This document shows, in pieces, positions 8,754-14,960 of a DNA stretch of 14,960 bases (the first letter of the stretch is position 1; each line of letters opens with the position of its first letter). The stretch lies in assembly GCA_035315685.1 (NCBI GenBank), contig DATFXR010000891.1, forward strand, positions 1 to 14,960, given 5' to 3'. Source of the DNA: QHWK01 sp035315685. Its GTDB lineage: Bacteria; Acidobacteriota; Vicinamibacteria; Vicinamibacterales; CAVVIG01. The position numbers and the translations under genes were made by a program. The notes under the pieces are model-generated. The model was not told the DNA's origin. It searched no databases and worked only from the letters and a program-made list of their open reading frames with translations.

Positions 8754-10793
8754 TCAATCGCTCATCAGGTGGATCAGCGGCCGCACGTCCTCCTCCGGCG
8801 TCCACTGCCAGTAGCGCAGCAGGATCGAGTAGACGGCCAGCGCGGTTTCGCCCTCGCCGAACAGCAGATAGCGCACCGCCTGCGACATCAGGTCGCGGCG
8901 CGTGAGCCCGAGGAAGATCGAAATCGGATCGATGGCCTCGCTGACGAACGCGATCGTGTTCGCGATGGCAGTGGCGCCGTAGACCTCGGCGGTGTAGTCG
9001 TCGCCTTCCCTCCGGATCGTCACTTCGAGCGGCGCCGAGAATTCGCTGCGGTTGTCGAGCAGGGTGACGTGCAGGAACAGAAACGACCCATGGACCTTGT
9101 AGTGCCGCGCGAGCTCGATCCGCTTGGCCAGCCGGGCCTCCGGCGTCGAGCGCTTCATCGGCACCAGATGGACCTTCTTGCCTCTGAGTTGCGGTCCCAG
9201 CCGCCAGCTCTCGACGTCGCTGAAGTAGCCCTGGGTGATGCGCATTTCCATCGCCCGCCACCAGCGGCTGACGCCGCTCGCGATCATCAGCAACAGCGTG
9301 AAGATGGTGCCGATGATCAGCCCGTCGGGGCGCTCCAGGACGTTGTCCACCAGCGTGTAGCCGAAGACCAGGCAGAGGAAACCGGTGTAGAACGCCAGCA
9401 GCCGCCGGCGCTCGCGCCGGAGCGCGAGAGTGGCGGCGAACGCCGCCGACAGAATCAGCACGAGCACGCCGGTCGCATAGGCGCCGCTCTGCGCCTCGAC
9501 GTCTGCCTGGAACACCCAGGTGATCACCATTGCGATCCCCAGGATCAGCAGCACCAGCGGACGCGTGAGCGAAACCCATCGTGGCGCCATGCCGAACCGC
9601 GGCAGGAAACGCGGAATCAACTGGAGCAGGCCAGCCATCGCGGACGCACCCGCCAGACCGAGAATCAGGATCGTCGAGAAGTCGTAGACGCTGCCGAACG
9701 CGGCGCCGAGGTACTTGTGCGCAAGGAACGCGATCGCCCGGCCGCTCGCCTTGCCGTGCTCCTGATAGTCGGCTGGCGAGATGAGCAGCGTCGTGACGAT
9801 GCTCGACAGGATCAACATGCCGCTCATGATCGCCGCCGCCGTCAGGAGGAGCTTGCGCGTGTTGGCCACCCGCCCCTTCGGAGCGCCGGTCCGCGGTTTG
9901 TGTCCGACGTCCGCCACGCCGCCGTCGATCAGCGGCATCACCGAGACGCCGGTCTCGAAGCCGCTCAGGCCGAGCGCGAGCCTCGGGAATACGATCGCGG
10001 CAGCGAGCAGCAGCGTCGTGGCGTCCCCATGCGCGGCAAGCGCGCCACGCCAGTCGCTCACCAGCGTCGGGTGGGTCAACACTTCCCACATTCCGCGGCC
10101 GAGGACGACGAGGTTCAGCGCGAGATACGGCACTGCGGCGGCGGTGGCGAGGCCGATGGCTTCGCGAAAGCCGACGATGAAGACCACGGTGAGGACGAGG
10201 AGGATCGCGAGCGTAATCAGGATCTGATGCTCGCCGATCGCGTCGTGGAGAATCGGGTTCTCGATCGCGTGCTTCGCGGCGTCGGCCGCTGACAGCGTGA
10301 TGGTGATCACGAAATCGGTGGCGGCGAAGCCGAGCAGCGTCAGGACGAGCAGCTTGCCCTTCCAGCCAAACAACAGGTTCTCGAGCATCGCGATCGATCC
10401 CTGCCCGGCATAGCTGCGGCCGGCGACCTGCGCGTAGACCGGCAGTGCTCCCAGGAGCGTGACGAGCACGAGGATCACGGTCGCGATCGGCGCCACCGCG
10501 CCTGCAGCGAGCAGCGCGATGCCCGGCTGGTAACCGAGCGTCGAGAAATAGTCGACGCCGGTCAGCCAGATCACCTGCCACCACGGATGCGTGTCGGCGA
10601 CGCCGTCGCGCGCCCCGTGGTCGTCGGGCTCGCCGATTGGCTCGCCGGCGGCCAGCCACTTCCCGATGAAGGAGCGATACTCGAGCGATGGCTGCGGCAG
10701 CAGATCGCGGAAGGGGATGCGCCGCAGTCTGGGTCGGCCGGACGGCGAGCTCGTTCCCTGTCCCTCCTCGCCGTACGCGAGAGTGTCCGGCAT
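8754..10793 (-). CDS. APC-superfamily permease (amino-acid or K+ uptake-like) with C-terminal soluble domain
   Basis: This 679-residue protein has a polar N-terminus (1-70) and then about 12 hydrophobic segments between residues 71 and 510. The first bears WLTGVDYFSTLGYQPGIAL (about 76-94), matching the broken first helix of APC-type carriers. GLSGFETGVSVMPL (275-288) matches the conserved sixth-helix region, and SGAYATGVLVLILSA (436-450) resembles the equivalent part of KUP/KimA-type potassium carriers. Residues about 515-679 are soluble, beginning KKVHLVPMKRSTPEARL, and look like a regulatory or partner-binding domain I do not recognise. The substrate may be an amino acid or K+; the sequence does not decide it. 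GGAGG lies only 3 nt before the ATG, a tight spacing. The gene starts 11 bp after the carbonic anhydrase stop and is the last gene of the minus-strand block. Confidence 0.82.
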   Translation of the reverse strand: MPDTLAYGEEGQGTSSPSGRPRLRRIPFRDLLPQPSLEYRSFIGKWLAAGEPIGEPDDHGARDGVADTHPWWQVIWLTGVDYFSTLGYQPGIALLAAGAVAPIATVILVLVTLLGALPVYAQVAGRSYAGQGSIAMLENLLFGWKGKLLVLTLLGFAATDFVITITLSAADAAKHAIENPILHDAIGEHQILITLAILLVLTVVFIVGFREAIGLATAAAVPYLALNLVVLGRGMWEVLTHPTLVSDWRGALAAHGDATTLLLAAAIVFPRLALGLSGFETGVSVMPLIDGGVADVGHKPRTGAPKGRVANTRKLLLTAAAIMSGMLILSSIVTTLLISPADYQEHGKASGRAIAFLAHKYLGAAFGSVYDFSTILILGLAGASAMAGLLQLIPRFLPRFGMAPRWVSLTRPLVLLILGIAMVITWVFQADVEAQSGAYATGVLVLILSAAFAATLALRRERRRLLAFYTGFLCLVFGYTLVDNVLERPDGLIIGTIFTLLLMIASGVSRWWRAMEMRITQGYFSDVESWRLGPQLRGKKVHLVPMKRSTPEARLAKRIELARHYKVHGSFLFLHVTLLDNRSEFSAPLEVTIRREGDDYTAEVYGATAIANTIAFVSEAIDPISIFLGLTRRDLMSQAVRYLLFGEGETALAVYSILLRYWQWTPEEDVRPLIHLMSD

Positions 10794-10796
10794 CGG

Positions 10797-10801
10797 CCTC
10801 C
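10797..10801 (-). promoter_or_regulatory. Ribosome binding site of the APC permease
   Basis: GGAGG on the minus strand lies in the 11-bp gap after the carbonic anhydrase stop, with an unusually short 3-nt spacer to the ATG at 10793. No better in-frame start is visible before the first membrane helix. Confidence 0.5.
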
Positions 10802-10804
10802 GCG

Positions 10805-11512
10805 CTAATGGGTGCAGAACGGCAGACGAACATCCAGTGCCGCCGTCCCCGCTTGACTTTGCGGCAGCCAGGCGACCTTCCCGGTATCCAGCGAGTAGAC
10901 GGCCCCGACGACGAGGAGTTCGTGGCGATCCACGAGTTCGCCGAGCACAGGCTTGGAAGTGCGGATCTGGCGGACCACGTTCTCGACGTTGATCCGGACC
11001 GCGTTATCGATGAGATCGCCCGCCTGGCCTTTCGCTCTCTCGATCGCCGGCCGAATCATCGCGACGAGCGAGGGCAGGTGGCCCTCGGGTGGCCCCTCTT
11101 CGGCCGCCGCTGTCACCGCGCCGCACTTCTGGTGTCCCATGACGACGAGTACCGGGGTGTGGAGATGCACAGCCGCATATTCAATGCTCGCCAGTTCGGC
11201 CTCGCCGGCCACGTTGCCGGCGACCCGCACGTCGAAGAGGTCGCCGAGCCCCTGATCGAGGATGATCTCGGGTGCAACACGGGAGTCGGCGCAGCTCAGG
11301 ACGGTCGCGTGCGGGTGCTGCCCCGAGGTGAGCTCGCGCTGGCGAGCGGCGTCCTGGTGCGGATGCTGGTACCGTTTGGCGACGTGGTGATCGTTGCCCG
11401 CCTTCAGCTCGCGCAGCACGGCGTCAGCGGATGGCATCTTCTCTTGTGCGGCCGCTGTCGCAACGCCGCAGAGGCAGGCCGCGAGGATGATGCGGCTGGA
11501 CGTCAACTGCAT
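10805..11512 (-). CDS. Exported beta-class carbonic anhydrase
   Basis: This 235-residue protein interconverts CO2 and bicarbonate. The beta-class zinc site is complete: Cys74-Ala-Asp76-Ser-Arg78 (CADSR, Zn ligand plus the Asp/Arg dyad) and His127-Gln-Lys-Cys130 (GHQKCG, two Zn ligands). The supporting blocks FDVRVAGN (93-100), SIEYAAVHL (109-117) and VVGAVYSLDTGKV (201-213) are also present. The N-terminus is a signal peptide (hydrophobic core about 8-21, probable cleavage at ATAAAQ, 19-23), so the enzyme should work in the periplasm. Typical cytosolic beta-enzymes lack this. The start at 11512 is backed by GAGG 8 nt upstream, overlapping the stop of the SemiSWEET-like gene. With the SulP transporter two genes upstream, it could supply bicarbonate for uptake or, running the other way, release CO2 and consume protons; this is inference. 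Confidence 0.93.
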   Translation of the reverse strand: MQLTSSRIILAACLCGVATAAAQEKMPSADAVLRELKAGNDHHVAKRYQHPHQDAARQRELTSGQHPHATVLSCADSRVAPEIILDQGLGDLFDVRVAGNVAGEAELASIEYAAVHLHTPVLVVMGHQKCGAVTAAAEEGPPEGHLPSLVAMIRPAIERAKGQAGDLIDNAVRINVENVVRQIRTSKPVLGELVDRHELLVVGAVYSLDTGKVAWLPQSQAGTAALDVRLPFCTH

Positions 11513-11520
11513 ACTGGTGA

Positions 11521-11524
11521 CCTC
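11521..11524 (-). promoter_or_regulatory. Ribosome binding site of the carbonic anhydrase
   Basis: GAGG overlaps the TGA stop (11523-11525) of the preceding gene and lies 8 nt before the ATG at 11512, a normal spacing that supports this start. Confidence 0.6.
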
Positions 11525-11927
11525 ACGTCGGCGACTGGCTCCTTCGCAACGACTCGCGGCGCGCGAAGCGAAAGTACGCGGCCACCGTCAACAGGTTGAT
11601 CCCGACCGCAATCGTGTTCCACGCGATGACCGGCCGCGAGAGGATCAGCAGGCCGTAGTAAATCCACAGTACCTGGAAGACGGCCATGATCGCGACCATT
11701 CGCGGATTCATGCCAGCGCTCGACCGTCGTCTGAACATCGCCACGAGATCGGGAACTGCCGCGAACGTCGTGCCGAACCCGGCGACGAAGCCGACGACCT
11801 CCGACCGGTGGAACCTGGGAATCAGCAGGCTGGCCGTGTCGTGAGGTGCGAAACCCTGACACGCGCAGACCGTGAGCACGGCCACGCCGAGCATCGCCAT
11901 CGTCATCAGGCGACGCGGGCCGTTCAT
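11523..11927 (-). CDS. SemiSWEET-like (MtN3/saliva, PQ-loop family) small membrane protein
   Basis: In this 134-residue protein, residues about 43-120 match the three-helix SemiSWEET unit: helix 1 VVGFVAGFGTTFAAVPDLVAMF, a basic loop RRRSSAGMNPRM resembling the family's K/R-S-A-x-G loop, helix 2 at about 77-95 (VLWIYYGLL), and helix 3 VIAWNTIAVGINLL with the conserved Trp-Asn. SemiSWEETs dimerise to move sugars; the substrate here is unknown. Two oddities stand out. The hallmark Pro-Gln of helix 1 reads Pro59-Asp60. There is also an extra N-terminus of about 40 residues, a basic start followed by a hydrophobic stretch (8-27), like a signal peptide; this would place the start of helix 1 outside, as SemiSWEET topology needs. 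The start is supported by an ATGA overlap with the sulP-type gene stop; I see no strong ribosome binding site, so translational coupling is likely. Confidence 0.75.
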   Translation of the reverse strand: MNGPRRLMTMAMLGVAVLTVCACQGFAPHDTASLLIPRFHRSEVVGFVAGFGTTFAAVPDLVAMFRRRSSAGMNPRMVAIMAVFQVLWIYYGLLILSRPVIAWNTIAVGINLLTVAAYFRFARRESLRRSQSPT

Positions 11928-13588
11928 GCCGGCACCGTGCCCAGCGTCGCGACCACCTCTGCAACTGACAGCTTCGCAGTCCCGAAATCAATCGTGCGTT
12001 CGGCGCCGGCGCGCTTGAGCGCATCGCAGACCGTGTCGCGCGCCTCGGCGAGGCGCAGCATGATACCGTTCCGCTCGAGGGCGCTGCGCAGTTCGATCAC
12101 GAGCTCGCTGCCGGCGAGATCGATGAACGGAACCCCGACCAGGACGAGGATCACGACGCGAGGAGGCGTCGCGCTCGCGGCGATGAGCTGCGCGACGCGG
12201 TCGCGAACATGATCGACGTTGAAGTACAGAATCGAGCCTTCGGGCCGCACCGCCAGCACGCCAGGGGCGCGCTGATTCTCGGGGTGTCGGACGATGTCGG
12301 CAAAGTACGAGGTCCCCGGGACGCGGGCGACTTCGGTCACCCTGGGCGTCGCGGCGCGCCGGATCAGCAGCAGGATCGACAACCCGACGCCGAACAGGAC
12401 ACCGTTCAGCAGTCCCGATCCGAGCACGCCGATGATCGCCACCGCGGTCACGACGAACTCGGACCGATCGAAGTTCCAGATCTCGCGCAGCTTGTGAACG
12501 TCGACGAGGCCGGTGACCGCGGCGAGCACGATCGCCGCCAGGACCGGCTGCGGCAGATCGTGCAGCAGATCGGTCAGAAACATCGCGACCACGACGATCA
12601 CGGCCGCCGACACGAGCCCCGATAGCGGCGACCGCGCGCCAGCCGAGTCGTTCACGAGCGACTGGGACGTCCCGCCGCTGATCGGAAAGCCCGCGAAGAG
12701 GCCGGACAGCAGGTTGCTGGCTCCGACCGCGAGAAATTCCTGGCTGGCGTCGAGGCGGTAGCGGTGCTTCGCGGCGAACATGCGGCCGATTGCCGACGTT
12801 TCGACGGCGGCGAGCAGAAAGCACGCCATTGCCAGCGGCAGCAGGGCGTTGATGTCTGCGCGGCTGACCGCGGGCAGGGACGGCATCGGCAGCCCGCGCG
12901 GGACGTCGCCAATCAGCTTGACGCCGTAGCGATCGAGGTGCAACACACCGGCCGCGACGATGCTGCCGACGAGGACCACGAGCGCGACGGGGCGATTTTT
13001 GAACAGGGTCTTGCCGGCGATCAGGATAGCCAGCGCGCCGGCGCCGAGGGCCAGCGACGTCGCGTTGGTCTGGCCCAGGCTCCGCAGGAAGTGGGCCATG
13101 GCGTCAAAGAAATCGCCGTGGCTGCCCGCGAATCCAAACAGCTTCGGCAGCTGCGTGCTCGCCAGGACGCAGGCGACACCGAACTTGAATCCGACGAGCA
13201 CGGTTTCAGAAAAGAAATTGACGACGACGCCGGCGCGAAACAGGTAGGCGGCGAGCGCGAGGCCGGCGACCATCAGCGCAGTACAGGTTGCGAGTGCCGC
13301 GTGGCGCGCCGCGTCACCGCCGTCCATCGTGCTGAGCGTCGCGCCGATCAGGAGCGAGATCGCGGAGGTGACCGAGATGGCCGTGACCCGGGAGCTGCAG
13401 AACAGCCAGAAGACCAGGCCGCCGAACAGGCACGCGTAGAGGCCAGCCTGTGGCGGCAGACCGGCCAGCGAGGCGTCGCCGATCGCCGCCGGGAGGACGT
13501 ACGCCGCGAGCGTGACGCCAGCAACGACGTCGGCCGGGACGCTGGATCGATCGTAGGACGCGAGCCACGCGCGAGCCTGGATGACCAT
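11924..13588 (-). CDS. SulP-family inorganic anion transporter with STAS domain
   Basis: This 554-residue protein has a membrane part at about 20-410 and a C-terminal cytosolic STAS domain at about 438-550. Family signatures are AYVLPAAIGDASLAGLPPQAG (near 29-49), ETSAIGRMFAAKHRYRLDAS (263-282) and NLLSGLFAGFPISGGTSQSL (292-311) continuing into VNDSAGARSPLSGLVSA. In the STAS domain, the loop that in anti-sigma antagonists carries a phosphorylatable Ser reads FIDLAG (488-493), without a Ser or Thr. SulP carriers move sulfate, bicarbonate (BicA), dicarboxylates (DauA) or related anions; sequence alone does not decide which. An exported carbonic anhydrase two genes downstream favours bicarbonate. 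The start follows the atpC stop by 11 bp with AAGGG overlapping that stop 8 nt upstream, so the gene appears to be read from the ATP synthase transcript. Confidence 0.9.
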   Translation of the reverse strand: MVIQARAWLASYDRSSVPADVVAGVTLAAYVLPAAIGDASLAGLPPQAGLYACLFGGLVFWLFCSSRVTAISVTSAISLLIGATLSTMDGGDAARHAALATCTALMVAGLALAAYLFRAGVVVNFFSETVLVGFKFGVACVLASTQLPKLFGFAGSHGDFFDAMAHFLRSLGQTNATSLALGAGALAILIAGKTLFKNRPVALVVLVGSIVAAGVLHLDRYGVKLIGDVPRGLPMPSLPAVSRADINALLPLAMACFLLAAVETSAIGRMFAAKHRYRLDASQEFLAVGASNLLSGLFAGFPISGGTSQSLVNDSAGARSPLSGLVSAAVIVVVAMFLTDLLHDLPQPVLAAIVLAAVTGLVDVHKLREIWNFDRSEFVVTAVAIIGVLGSGLLNGVLFGVGLSILLLIRRAATPRVTEVARVPGTSYFADIVRHPENQRAPGVLAVRPEGSILYFNVDHVRDRVAQLIAASATPPRVVILVLVGVPFIDLAGSELVIELRSALERNGIMLRLAEARDTVCDALKRAGAERTIDFGTAKLSVAEVVATLGTVPA

Positions 13589-13596
13589 CGGCCGCG

Positions 13597-13601
13597 CCCT
13601 T
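13597..13601 (-). promoter_or_regulatory. Ribosome binding site of the SulP transporter gene
   Basis: AAGGG overlaps the TAA stop of atpC and lies 8 nt before the ATG at 13588. This supports that start and close coupling to atpC. Confidence 0.5.
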
Positions 13602-13998
13602 ACACTTTATGACGGCGCTTGACTTTGAGCTGCGCGAGCGAACGCGCCAGCGCCGCGTTCACGGTTGCAACTTCCTCGTCCGAGATCTTGTCGCGCAGCC
13701 GTGCGGCCGCGCGCTGACGCGCCTCCTCGGCTTTGGCTTCGTCGATGTCCTTGACCTGCACCGCCATGTCGGTGACGATCCCGACTTCGGCGCCGGTGAT
13801 CGCGACGAGCCCTCCACCAATGGCGAGGAACTCGTCGACGCCGTTGCGCCGCACGATCATCTCGCCGGGGGTGACGCGGGTCAGCAGCGGGACGTGGTTC
13901 GGATAGATGCCGAGCTGCTCCTCGACTGCCGGGAGCGTCACCATCTCCACCTCCGCCGAGTACACGACCGCCTCGGGTGTGACGATCTCGAGCTTCAT
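13600..13998 (-). CDS. atpC: F1Fo ATP synthase epsilon subunit
   Basis: This 132-residue protein is the small rotor-stalk subunit that couples and can inhibit F1. An N-terminal beta-sandwich opens with MKLEIVTPEAVVYSAEVEMV and contains the family pattern QLGIYPNHVPLLTRVTPGEM and FLAIGGGLVAIT. An Ala/Arg-rich two-helix C-terminal region (IDEAKAEEARQRAAARLRDK, then the second helix ending KVKRRHKV) follows, of usual length. I chose the ATG at 13998 because epsilon subunits normally begin just before the LEIVTPE block. A GTG at 14010 would add four residues (MAAT). Neither has a clear ribosome binding site, so coupling to atpD, whose stop lies 13 bp (or 1 bp) upstream, is likely. It is normally the last gene of an ATP synthase operon, but here a transporter gene follows after 11 bp. 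Confidence 0.92.
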   Translation of the reverse strand: MKLEIVTPEAVVYSAEVEMVTLPAVEEQLGIYPNHVPLLTRVTPGEMIVRRNGVDEFLAIGGGLVAITGAEVGIVTDMAVQVKDIDEAKAEEARQRAAARLRDKISDEEVATVNAALARSLAQLKVKRRHKV

Positions 13999-14011
13999 GG
14001 TGGCGGCCACG

Positions 14012-14960
14012 TCAGGCGCCCGGCGCGGTGACTTCTTCGATCCCGCCCTTCATGTAGAAGTTGTCCTCGGGCACCTGGTCGTGCTTGCCGTCGAGGATTT
14101 CCTTGAAGCCGCGCACCGTATCGGCGACCGGCACCTGCTTGCCTTCGCGTCCCGTGAACGCCTGCGCGGTACTGAACGGCTGGCTCAGGAACCGCTGGAT
14201 CTTCCGCGCGCGCAGCACCGTCTGCTTGTCCTCGGGCGAGAGCTCGTCCATCCCGAGAATCGCGATGATGTCCTGCAGATCCTTGAACCGCTGCAGCACC
14301 TTCTGCACGCGGCGGGCGACGTCGTAGTGCTCCTCGCCGACAGTTCCCGGCGTCAGCGCGCGTGAGGTCGAGGCGAGCGGATCGACGGCGGGGTAGATCC
14401 CGAGCTCGGCGATCGAGCGCTCGAGCACGAGCGTCGCGTCGAGATGCGCGAAGGTGGTCGCCGGCGCCGGATCGGTGAGGTCGTCGGCCGGCACGTACAC
14501 CGCCTGGAACGACGTGATCGATCCCTTCTTGGTCGAGGTGATCCGTTCCTGCAACATGCCCATTTCGGCGGCGAGCGTCGGTTGATAGCCGACGGCGCTG
14601 GCGGTGCGGCCGAGCAGCGCCGATACCTCCGAGCCCGCCTGTGAGAAGCGGAAGATGTTGTCGATGAAGAGCAGCACGTCCTGGTTCTTCTCGTCGCGGA
14701 AGTACTCGGTGATCGCCAGGCCCGCCAGCGCGACCCGCAGCCGCGCGCCTGGCGGCTCGTTCATCTGGCCGTAGACGAGCGCGATCTTCGACTTGCTCAG
14801 GTCTTTCTCGTTGATTACCCCGGCGCCCGCCATCTCGTGATAGAGGTCGTTGCCTTCACGCGTCCGCTCGCCGACGCCGGCGAACACCGAGACGCCGCCG
14901 TGTAGCTTGGCGATGTTGTTGATCAGCTCCGTGATGACCACGGTCTTGCCGACGCCGGCG
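14012..14960 (-). CDS. atpD: F1Fo ATP synthase beta subunit, C-terminal two thirds (5' end outside window)
   Basis: This is the catalytic subunit, cut by the right edge. The visible part begins within the Walker A loop (AGVGKTV) and runs on through GERTREGNDLYHEM (with the catalytic Glu), VYGQMNEPPGAR, Walker B DVLLFIDNIFRF, SAVGYQPTL and VPADDLTDPAPATTFAHLDA. It then reaches the DELSEED-loop equivalent, here DELSPED, and the ARKIQRFLSQPF block. All are F-type features. The set argues against the N-type Na+ ATPase or a V-type B subunit. Two small departures stand out: GRTASAVGYQ where GRMPSAVGYQ is common, and Pro within the DELSEED loop. The order atpD-atpC at the end of the run fits the standard operon, whose remaining genes should lie beyond the right edge. 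Confidence 0.97.
   Translation of the reverse strand, partial: AGVGKTVVITELINNIAKLHGGVSVFAGVGERTREGNDLYHEMAGAGVINEKDLSKSKIALVYGQMNEPPGARLRVALAGLAITEYFRDEKNQDVLLFIDNIFRFSQAGSEVSALLGRTASAVGYQPTLAAEMGMLQERITSTKKGSITSFQAVYVPADDLTDPAPATTFAHLDATLVLERSIAELGIYPAVDPLASTSRALTPGTVGEEHYDVARRVQKVLQRFKDLQDIIAILGMDELSPEDKQTVLRARKIQRFLSQPFSTAQAFTGREGKQVPVADTVRGFKEILDGKHDQVPEDNFYMKGGIEEVTAPGA

Noticed and set aside
8482..10833. A 783-codon open frame on the minus strand overlapping the permease in another frame
   Set aside because: Arg/Ala/Pro-rich composition with no membrane or domain pattern. The overlapping frame encodes a clear APC permease; GC-rich DNA keeps shadow frames open.
11470..11480. Lipobox-like LAAC in the carbonic anhydrase leader (Cys13)
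   Set aside because: It comes too early in the hydrophobic core, which continues to about residue 21; a signal peptidase I site at ATAAAQ fits better.
13986..14000. GCCGCCACCATG at the atpC start, identical to a eukaryotic Kozak context
   Set aside because: The neighbours are an ordinary bacterial operon; the match is chance in GC-rich sequence (the codons read Ala-Ala-Thr-Met).
13600..14960. Possibility that atpD-atpC begin an N-type (Na+) ATPase operon, which also starts with these two genes
   Set aside because: No atpI, Q or R genes follow, and the beta-subunit motifs (VPADDLTDPAPATTFAHLDA, IAELGIYPAVDPL) are those of the ordinary F-type. The standard operon end explains the order.

Overview
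The window is about 15 kb of uniformly GC-rich, densely coding bacterial chromosome. It holds ten protein-coding genes, two of them cut by the window edges. Beta-barrel porins, exported enzymes and an ordinary F-type ATP synthase point to a Gram-negative (diderm) bacterium. The gene set, the GC-rich codon use and a 7-bp tandem repeat between two genes remind me of soil or sediment Acidobacteriota, but that assignment is an impression and has not been tested. I see no RNA genes, CRISPR array, insertion sequence or phage genes.

Two convergent blocks meet at about 8.70-8.75 kb. The plus-strand block (1-8701) contains: the end of an outer-membrane porin; a membrane-anchored or exported amidohydrolase; a DcaP-like porin; an exported glutaminase; a large cytosolic GH63/MGH1-like glycoside hydrolase; and an MscS-type mechanosensitive channel. 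The first five genes are separated by -1 to 28 bp and look like one operon. The channel follows after a 70-bp gap filled by the 7-bp tandem repeat.

The minus-strand block, read from the right edge leftwards, contains: atpD (partial) and atpC, the normal end of an F1Fo ATP synthase operon; a SulP-family anion transporter with a STAS domain; a SemiSWEET-like small membrane protein; an exported beta-carbonic anhydrase; and an APC-superfamily permease with a soluble C-terminal domain of about 170 residues. Gaps are 11-13 bp except for one 4-bp ATGA overlap, so all six genes could share one transcript.

Taken together, the genes suggest envelope-level handling of small solutes, ions and pH. A secreted glutaminase releases ammonia and glutamate next to porins. 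An exported carbonic anhydrase sits with a SulP transporter that could carry bicarbonate (or sulfate or dicarboxylates). A mechanosensitive channel sits next to a glycosidase of a family that includes hydrolases of compatible solutes, and the transport genes are tied to the ATP synthase operon. The individual families are well supported by motifs. The idea of a joint pH, inorganic-carbon or osmotic-stress module is inference.
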